The notes beneath the pieces are model-generated. The model saw only the letters and a program-made list of their open reading frames with translations. It had not been told where the DNA came from and ran no database searches. Shown piece after piece: positions 57,304 through 64,000 of a stretch of 64,000 bases of DNA. Position 1 is the first letter of the stretch. Each line of letters begins with the position of its first letter. Both the position numbers and the translations under genes were made by a program. The stretch comes from Obelidium mucronatum (lineage: Eukaryota > Chytridiomycota > Chytridiomycetes > Chytridiales > Chytriomycetaceae): the NCBI GenBank assembly GCA_025765595.1, contig JAIVFH010000050.1, positions 62,001 to 126,000 on the forward strand, in the 5' to 3' direction.

Positions 57304-57610
57304 CTAAAAAGGTCCTAGCGACGTTACGGCGCACCTCAGTCAGAATTGGCTTTTCATTTGGCGTTTAAGTCTATTTCTCTTGATTGAGCCAGATACAATG
57401 GTTGGCATATTACTCGAAGCAATAAAATGCATTGGGTCGCACAGCTCGATAGAGTTTGACGGGCTCAATGATGTTCAGCTGATGTTCATTCGGAGTGCTG
57501 TCCAAATGAGAAAATTTTAATTTTGCTTACGTCAGACATCTGTCTCGTCGGATGTCTCTTGACAGGTACAATGCCCTTAGCCGACGCTATCGGTCGCGCA
57601 TCAAGAAAAG

Positions 57611-58055
57611 CTTGAAGATTGAAGTATTTGAATATTTCCGACAACAGCGCAATGATTACGACATTTGCAAGAGAACAAGCCCACGAATGTCCAAATTAGA
57701 GAATTTGTTGGATACATCAGCAAACGGTGGTAATTTGGAAAAGAAAAATGGAGGGACTGTTTATCAAAGATGCTTTAGATACTCGAGCAGTTGTTGAGGC
57801 TGCGATTGCAGGTCGATTTGCTTGAAGATTGAAGGATTTGAATTTTTCCGACAACAGCACAATGAACATCATTTGCCTGGGCGGTCTGGATTACGACTGA
57901 TGCACGGAGAACAAGCCCACGAATGTCCAAATTAGAGAATTTTGTTGGATACAATAACAGCAAAATGAACATCATTTGCCTGGGCGGTCTGGATTACGAC
58001 TGATGCACGGAGAACAAGCCCACGAATGTCCAAATTAGAGAATTTTGTTGGATAC
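57611..58055. repeat. Nested tandem duplications (210 bp and 103 bp) upstream of an orphan gene
   Basis: CTTGAAGATTGAAG occurs at 57611 and again at 57821 (period 210). A 92-bp block beginning AATGAACATCATTTGCCTGG is repeated at 57861-57952 and 57964-58055 (period 103) with no differences that I see. The first unit includes the start of the orphan gene below: at 57748-57825 an ORF reads MEGLFIKDALDTRAVVEAAI..RFA and then stops, against A for T at residue 12 in the full copy. So the 5' end of the gene was duplicated and the upstream copy truncated. Confidence 0.75.
57748..57825 (+). pseudogene. Truncated 5' copy of the orphan gene at 58088
   Basis: 25 codons identical to the start of the downstream gene except Ala12 to Thr. 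The TGA arises at the duplication junction. It is not expected to make a functional protein, but it carries the same upstream context (TTTGGAAAAG(A/C)AAAATGG). Confidence 0.65.
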
Positions 58056-58087
58056 ATCAGCAAGCAGTCGTAATTTGGAAAAGCAAA

Positions 58088-58865
58088 ATGGAGGGACTGT
58101 TTATCAAGGATGCTTTAGATGCTCGAGCAGTTGTTGAGGCTGCGATTGCAGGTCGATTTGCTGTATCCGGGCTTCTCAGACCGCATGAAATAAGGAGCGG
58201 CAGTGTCCGCGTGCTCGAAGACGGCAAAGGCTCATTCAAAAAGAACAGGCGGCTTCGAGTAAGTTACAGTGTGCTGATAGTTGCACATGACCAGTTTGGG
58301 TCAAGATCACATGTGAATTAATCATCGACTGCTCTAGGACGGCTTTGATTGGTCGCCTTCCCGGACCAGCGGTCCGTTTCAGCTATTTCGCAGAGTGGAT
58401 TACATTGGATTAGATCCACATCGGCCGCTGCGAGAGCCTACTCAAAGTGAGGAAAGCCCACTCTTCCAAGTGTCTTGCCGTAGGAACATGATGTTGATCC
58501 CAAATGGTCTTGCCCGAAGAACAATTCGAGTCACAGGATCGAATAACCTCTTATACTTGGTTGTTTCATACTTTACCCCACGCCATGTCGAGCATTTCTA
58601 CAATCGGTTGCCAAACTACAAGCACTGGGAGCATATACTCACTCGCCCTCTTGAATTGAGCAAATTCAGTAATTTGGGTGGAAGAACCATTGCTCTCTGT
58701 TCACCAACACCTTCCGACGATTCGGAGCCTGAAACTATGTCTCCACCAATGTGTAATCGCCAATGCACGTGCGGGATTGCAGTTCTGAAAATTAAGAGGT
58801 TCGATCCCATATGGCTGAGTCAAGTTCCCATTTTACCACCAATAATCAGAAAGATACAAGATTAG
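58088..58865 (+). CDS. Orphan protein (232 aa), locally duplicated
   Basis: Exon 1 (58088-58258) encodes MEGLFIKDALDARAVVEAAI then GRFAVSGLLRPHEIRSGSVR. Intron 58259-58337 (GTAAGT..CTCTAG, 79 bp) is in phase 0. Exon 2 (58338-58865) begins DGFDWSPSRTSGPFQLFRRV and ends PPIIRKIQD. The core (DYIGLDPHRP, RRTIRVTGSNNLLYLVVSYF, PRHVEHFYNRLPNYKHW) looks like a compact folded domain. A Cys pair region (CNRQCTCGI) sits near the end. No signal peptide, membrane segment or known family is seen. A clean donor and acceptor and an unbroken frame in both exons support a real gene. It could be a lineage-specific DNA-binding or transposon-derived protein, but this is a guess. Confidence 0.6.
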
Positions 58866-59132
58866 TTTCAACTTTACCTACAAAAATTCATTTCATCCAT
58901 TCTCTTTTTCAGAATGTAATTTAATAAAAGATCAAAGATTGTCAATTCAATAAAAGATTGAAGAATGTCAATTCAATAAAAGATTGATGGCAGCAGATAT
59001 TCACTTGGAGCTGTTTGGTTTGTCAATTTGTTTTTTTTTCGATTGTCCGAAACTTCAAACACCTGAAAAGACGACAATGATTGGCGAGTTTCCTGCGGCG
59101 ATCAGCAGCAGCGAGGTAAGCAAACCGTTCCC

Positions 59133-59525
59133 ATGTGGCGGATGACTGACGACTGGCCCGCCGCGGTGGCGGCGCACGTGGCGGCGCTGTTCGGCGCGCA
59201 CGGCTTGGCGCCGCACGCCGCGGGCGCGTGCGCCGTTTTTTGCGAGGAGCGGCTCAACGCGCGGCTGTTTGCGACGCTGGCGCCGGGCGACGTGAAGGAG
59301 CTGTTTGCGACGCTGGCGCCGGGCGACGTGAAGGAGCTGTTTGCGGCGCCCTTTGCGGCGCGGCGGCTGCTCAAAGTGGCTGCGGCGCAGCTCAGAGAAA
59401 AGTACGCTGTGCCGCTGAAGAGGAAGAGCGAGTTGAAGCTGTTTATTGACCAAATCTCTGTCTCGCGCCAAAAGAGAGTAGCAAGTTCACAACAAATCGA
59501 TATTTGGCAGGGGTACGGTGGTTAG
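59133..59525 (+). CDS. SAM-domain exon, GC-rich, with internal duplication
   Basis: From MTDDWPAAVAAHVAALFGAH (ATG 59142; another ATG at 59133) the text follows a sterile alpha motif: W..AV...L..HGL..HA..F, then LNARLFATLAPGDVKELF and RRLLKVAAAQLREKY. SAM domains form oligomers or bind other SAM proteins. A 36-bp segment (LFATLAPGDVKE) is repeated exactly twice at 59265-59336. Without one copy the domain has normal length. The exon is much richer in G/C than its surroundings. It ends near 59510 with possible donors at 59511-59521. It is probably the first coding exon of the GTPase gene downstream, since SAM and regulatory domains are often joined to such GTPases, but the exons in 59.5-60.4 kb cannot be joined with certainty. 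Confidence 0.6.
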   Translation: MWRMTDDWPAAVAAHVAALFGAHGLAPHAAGACAVFCEERLNARLFATLAPGDVKELFATLAPGDVKELFAAPFAARRLLKVAAAQLREKYAVPLKRKSELKLFIDQISVSRQKRVASSQQIDIWQGYGG

Positions 59526-60440
59526 TATGCTCTCACGAATTTTCAAGTTTTTTGAAAACGAAATGTCGAAAACCATTGAAGCACCTACCTAGTGACTCAC
59601 ACCGGCAACGACTGCCAATCCCCATAACCCTACTGCTGATACGCTACAGTGACGAGCTGGTAAGAACTCCAAGGACATTGATAGAGAGATAGAGATGGGT
59701 TTGGCGGGGCAGAGGTGTAAGGTTGCAAACAACCACAAGAGGTAGTAGAAACCACTCCATCTACGATTGCTCTTCCAGCTCTGAAAGAAATCAACTCTGG
59801 GGACTCACAATGCTAGTGGTAAGGGTCATTTATTACTGCGATGAACTCAACATATCCTTTCAAACACAACCATCAGGCTTTTCTTGTCACACGAGTGTGC
59901 TATGTACATCGATATGGCACGCAAAGGCCTCACGGTGCTACGCTGCAAATGTTCAGTTTAAGTGATGGACCTTCCTTCCATTTTGTTGGTTCCTATCCCA
60001 CAACTGTTGTCGGCAAATAATACCCCAATTCAGCTCCCAGTTGCGAAAAAACCGCTATGTCATTGCAAAGGAGTCCTTGATGCTAGGCTGGAGGCTGCCG
60101 AAAAGCCAGGCATCGACTTTACAAAACCATCTTTCTATAGCTGGGAGTACTCATTCGGCCTCAGGATGCCGATTGAGCCATTGGTCGCTGCTATCGAATA
60201 TATGCTGTGTTGTTGTGGTATACGTTTTTTATCGACCACAGTGTTAATCAAAACACTGTCTATTTATTATTAACCTCTGACTGTGTGTAGTCTTACTTGC
60301 TGCTGCGTTTTCCCACTTCAAGACTGCCATCAACTAAAGCTGCCAGGTTTTTATGCGGCTCTCCTGTCGATTGCAGCAAGAAAGTCTACCTTTTTTTTTT
60401 AATAAAGAGGGCTTTGATTCTCTAATTGTTAGTTTGTTAA
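59526..60440. other. Unresolved segment between SAM exon and GTPase exon
   Basis: Several plus-strand stretches could be exons, such as SHRQRLPIPITLLLIRYSDE near 59600 and GIDFTKPSFYSWEYSFGLRM near 60110-60170. Introns with GT..AG ends are possible. No domain is recognised and the frames do not join simply. It may be linker sequence of one long gene, or broken sequence. Confidence 0.4.
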
Positions 60441-63294
60441 GGCACCCTCAGCAACAGCAACGCTGTCTGCAGAAGCCAAAGCCAAAGTGGGAAGCGCAAT
60501 GATTGCTGTTTTTGGTGACTCCGGTTCCGGAAAGAGCTCCTTGTTGAATGCCCTGCTAGTTCCTTGATCCGAAGGAATCCTTCCAGTTTCTGAAGGAATC
60601 CGTCCAGTTTCAGGTGCAAGAGCTTGTACTGCTGCACCCATTGAAATCTCGCACCGTGAGGGCAATGAATACGAGGAGAGCAGGAGTTCTTGCTTTCAGA
60701 TTTGGCAGATGACAGTGGGAATTTGAAACAAAACTTTGAGCATCCGTTGTCTGAAAACGGCCGAATCGCTTTTGATAAAGTAATGTCTGTGTATGGACGG
60801 ATTGGCTCCCTTTGAAGAGTTGACAAAAAAGGGAGTGCTGATGGAGCTAAAGCTTGGGTCTGTTGTTGTTTTAAAGTCTCGTTTGCCTGAGGGTATTAGA
60901 ATGCAACTGGAGGCAATTGTTTCTTCCAAGGCTACTAGGTGTGATGTTATTTCTGAGGGGGGAAATACGGAGGCTGTGGCCAATTGTCAAGTACGCTATT
61001 TTGACTGGGCCTTTTGCTCTTTTGGCCGACTCTGGTGGTAGGCTGTTGGATTTGCCAGGATTGCAGGATGAAAATGAGGGGCAAAATGCAGTCGTTGAAG
61101 CGTTTTTGACAAAGTGCACGGGATTTTTCATTGCTGCGCCAATCAAAAGGTTTGATTTGCTTATTCTCTGAAGTGCACAGTCTTAAATTGATTTTTGTGG
61201 TTGTTTAGAGCCGTGGATAATTGCACAGCCAAGGACTTGTGGGGCGACAATTCAGAAGACAGCTCTTTATGGATGGACGAATGGGTTCTGTAGCTTTTGC
61301 AGCAATGCAAACTGACAATTTGGAAGCATTCAAGATTCTTTCTGAGTTAGGATTGGCCGGTGTTGCTTCATATGCTGACCTACCTGGTGAAGAAATTTTG
61401 GCTGCAATCCAGCAGCATAAACCTGCAATTAAGAAACTGAGAGGTCTTGTTTCTGACATTAGTAGAAAGTATCACTCCATTGACAGCAAATTGAAACAAC
61501 GAGGAAGAAAATCAGTGCCATCAAAGACACTCCAGGTGCTGAGCTACGGAGCTTAACTATTGAAGCAAATAAGCTGTCAGCAAACTTGGATAGAGTAACG
61601 GCGGCAATGTTGAAACTGGCCATATTGTTACGTGAGCATGAACATGTTATCAACCACTATTGTGCTTTGGCACGAAACGCGTTTGCCAGAATCCAGCTTC
61701 CACAAGATTTCACAGATGGAATCAGAGAAATTATGGAAGCCAGTTTGACAAGGACTGAAATTGACTTACACTTGTTACCTGTTTTCACTGTTTCAGCACG
61801 TGATTACAAGGTGTTGTACAATAACCGGGCACAGGAAGCTACTGCGTTTTTTTCATGGAACAGACCCGCATTCCCCGCCTCTACAATTACTGTCGGCATA
61901 ATCTTTTGGTCTCGCGGATTGTTGATTTTGAATTGAGTTGTTGCTTACCTCATTTGTCCAGTATTTGACTCTTGGAAAACGAGCCACTCCTGAACAGCAA
62001 CGGGTGCTTTCTAGAAGTGTGCATGGCCTAAATTTGAATATTGCAATGCAGCTTACGGCTGCTATTGATTGCACAAGGACGAGACTTCAGTCGTTAATGT
62101 TGGAAGGCCCATTGAGGCCCATTGAAGGAGGCGCTGGCAGTTGGGGATGAGAAAGTGCGAAGCTTGGCGCAGCAAGTTATCTCAGGGACGGAAGCAAAGT
62201 TTCATTGGGCAACATAGTGAGTGTTTTGAATTAACAAACTTCTTTTTTTTTTAGCTGTGCTTGCGCCAAAAGATACAGAGAATATACTTTAGCAACAGCG
62301 GGATACTTAAACTTGAACAATTCTCTCGCTGCTCCCATGATGGAAACGTCGTTAATCACCTGGCGCGATATCTTTGGAACCGGAGTTGCCAAAGTGTTGA
62401 CAAAAACTGGTTTCCGATTGCTACCATGAAAGCTGTTGGTTCCAAAGTGGAGGAACATGGTTTATCCATCTCACAAGATTTGGTTCAGGCGTGAGACGTG
62501 GATTTGAACTGTGTTTGGCAAATATGCTTCAGACTGTGGAGAGGGATATTGATCTAACGCAGCGCGAGTCGTGGCGACTGGTTTCTAGATCAATTCAAAC
62601 TTTGTTGGGCCATGGTTATGATATGGGAGGGAACGAGAAAGGTAGAGGCCGCATGATGCGATTGAAGATAATTGTGCAAAATGAGGTGGAATCACATTGG
62701 AAGACAATGTTTCGGAATGGTTTAAAATCAATGACAATAGCGTTAATTCAAATGTTGTCAAAGTTTGCTGCGGATGTTAAAATCATGGTGAGACAGTATG
62801 CTGCAGAGTTATTGAGATCTGTTGAAATTGTGTGGGACGCAGACTGTGATTTGGACAATCATGAGTGTGATAGGCTCGTTCAGTCTGTAGGAGCTTTGAA
62901 AGAGTTCATCAGTAAGGAATCTGCAGTACGTTGTCATCTTTGGCGTGGGTTGATAGAAACTGTTGACGTGTTAATTCTTCCAAAAATTAGGCATTGTTTG
63001 CTCTCAAGTCAGCAATTGCCAAAATTAACTTTGATGAAATTGGAAGCAAGTTCAGTGCTCTTCCGAGAATAGATGAAGTCTTCTCTGCTATAGGTGATAA
63101 TGGTGCAGCTCAACAATTGGTTGACCTAAACCAGATTGGTGATGTACTTTTTCCACCCCGTAACCCGCCGTCGATCTACCAGTGAGGCCAGCAATGAATC
63201 TGCAAGTCGATCTGGAAGTCAATGCAGCAATCAATCCAATGATCCTTCTAGTGGCGATCTATCCGGCAGTGAATTTATCAAGAATGAATATTGA
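60441..63294 (+). CDS. SLIP-GC-like (NUGGC) large GTPase of the dynamin superfamily, frame-disrupted
   Basis: The P-loop GDSGSGKSSLLNALL lies at 60514-60558, followed by PVSGARACTAAPIEISHR, which holds the switch-I Thr. VKYAILTGPFALLADSGGRL then reads into LLDLPGLQDENEGQNAV, the DxPG switch II (~61040-61080), and AAPIKRAVDNCTAKDLWGD. The helical parts contain FTVSARDYKVLYNN (~61780) and GRGRMMRLKIIVQNEVESHW (~62645-62700). This order matches nuclear GTPase SLIP-GC relatives found widely in fungi. A Ser-rich tail (NESASRSGSQCSNQSNDPSS) ends at 63294 if one frame switch near 63165 is accepted. Frames break at ~60570, ~60815, ~61245, ~61555, ~62145, ~62430 and ~62930; a few may be introns. A 21-bp tandem repeat (GAAGGAATCC(T/G)TCCAGTTTC) follows the P-loop. 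It may be a decaying gene. Confidence 0.7.
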
Positions 63295-63396
63295 ATTTCA
63301 GTCGGCGCCTTTGCTCTATCTCAGGTGGTTTTTCCTTTTTGGCTTAAGTTTGAAGAGACATAAGTTTCAATAATACAGCTTTATTTTTTGTATATT

Positions 63397-64000
63397 TCAC
63401 CACCACAGAAAGAGAACGGCAAAGTACCATGGGAATGCAATCAAACTTTCAATTGATTTGTTTGAAACCAAATTCACCCCATTTGGAGTAGAATTCTTTT
63501 CCCACAACTCATTTTCTTTCAAAAGTTCCGAAAGGATAGAAGAACCAGTTTCAGGGCTATCAGCTGGAACCATGTGGCCGACCCCATTCACTCGAATATA
63601 AGTCAGTCCTCTTTCTTTCCAAATTTTTCCAACGCGATTTGAACCGACATTCCAATCAGTCGGTTGCTGTTTGAATCCCGTTTCCCCAGCCCAAGTTGTA
63701 TTTCCAAAGAGGCGTTCAATAGCAACGTAATTCACAATGGCATCACTTGCGCCTTCGAATACCAGAATTTTGACACCACTCGCAACAAGCAAGCCAAACA
63801 ATTCATTGCTTGGTGCAATCATGGAATCATCCAGCGGAATCATGGAATTACAAAGCTGCCATGTGGCAGATTTTCCAGTAACCGATTGTGGGATATGTAA
63901 TGCCTTTTGAACAGCGGCGGTATTCAAGTACGTTTCCAAAGCGGTTTCTTGTTTCCAGTGGCGATTCATGAACGAGTTGTCACAAGGAATATCAAAGTGA
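63397..64000 (-). CDS. Serine carboxypeptidase (peptidase S10), C-terminal part
   Basis: Open at the right edge; the frame continues beyond base 64000 (reading ...FDIPCDNSFMNRHWKQETAL inward). The visible ~200 residues cover the end of an S10 alpha/beta hydrolase: LNTAAVQKALHIPQSVTGKS, then WQLCNSMIPLDDSM, VKILVFEGASDAIVNYVAIE with the catalytic Asp (usual GDxD is here GASD), and YIRVNGVGHMVPADSPETG with the catalytic His. The catalytic Ser lies outside the window. The family removes C-terminal residues in the vacuole or outside the cell. The C-terminal hydrophobic tail (FPWYFAVLFLWW) could be a membrane or GPI signal, which is unusual for vacuolar CPY. Confidence 0.9.
   Translation of the reverse strand, partial: HFDIPCDNSFMNRHWKQETALETYLNTAAVQKALHIPQSVTGKSATWQLCNSMIPLDDSMIAPSNELFGLLVASGVKILVFEGASDAIVNYVAIERLFGNTTWAGETGFKQQPTDWNVGSNRVGKIWKERGLTYIRVNGVGHMVPADSPETGSSILSELLKENELWEKNSTPNGVNLVSNKSIESLIAFPWYFAVLFLWW

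Larger units (their letters stand above)
54272..57551. other. Accessory repeat-rich region without convincing genes
   Basis: About 3.3 kb of AT-rich DNA. Short open frames exist, but none shows a domain or coherent splicing. It holds the GH20 promoter, four hairpin-bearing degenerate repeats (54.48-55.25 kb), a 15-bp direct repeat with E2F-like sites (~55430), a 154-bp tandem repeat (55642-55949), a G-rich tract (~56464-56506), an LTR-like promoter segment (~56870-57070) and a 45-bp tandem repeat (57213-57303). Confidence 0.6.

Noticed and set aside
1..64000. tRNA, rRNA or CRISPR features
   Set aside because: No cloverleaf with a TTCGANTC-type arm, no rRNA core sequence and no evenly spaced identical short repeats with unique spacers were found by eye. 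A covariance-model scan was not possible.

Overview
This window looks like nuclear DNA from a flagellated early-diverging fungus, most likely a chytrid. The genes are fungal: a Ste12 factor with C2H2 fingers, a CBM1 protein, Tho2, Pex5, Trs33 and ArgJ. Most are split by short introns of about 35-80 bp with GT..AG ends. A ciliary BBS7 gene and a DNA-PKcs gene point away from yeasts and moulds. Spacing is tight, often 30-200 bp between genes. No rRNA, tRNA, CRISPR array or bacterial operon is seen.

Layout. 1-373 is the tail of a Gln/Gly/Met-rich protein. 1018-15644 is a giant DNA-PKcs gene, followed 31 bp later by a Cid1/TUTase-type nucleotidyltransferase. 19.6-23.8 kb holds BBS7 and guanine deaminase. 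23.9-26.6 kb (minus) holds a Cache-type membrane receptor and a secreted CBM1 protein. 26.8-30.7 kb holds a GC-rich coiled-coil gene and, on the minus strand, an Mmc1-like dynamin-related protein and TRAPPC6/Trs33. 30.9-37.1 kb is THO2, then PEX5, a Ste12-type factor, the vitamin B6 synthase PdxS/Snz, a multi-pass membrane protein and importin-9/Kap114. On the minus strand follow ArgJ, a TM7S3/TM198-like membrane protein and a secreted GH20 hexosaminidase.

54.3-59.1 kb is accessory DNA. It has hairpin-bearing degenerate repeats, 154-bp, 45-bp and 15-bp tandem repeats, a G-rich tract and a locally duplicated orphan gene. 59.1-63.3 kb holds a SAM-domain exon and a disrupted SLIP-GC-like (dynamin-superfamily) GTPase. 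The window ends inside a serine carboxypeptidase.

Four points deserve attention. (1) CCAAT-N11-ATTGG hairpins of constant 21-nt length recur six times in 54.5-55.9 kb. (2) A SAM domain with a 36-bp internal duplication sits just before a SLIP-GC-like GTPase, next to an orphan gene with nested duplications. (3) Several conserved genes have a strongly GC-rich first exon and AT-rich later exons. (4) Many conserved genes show single-base frame switches, several on homopolymers, so this copy probably carries indel errors. Gene joins below are therefore approximate.
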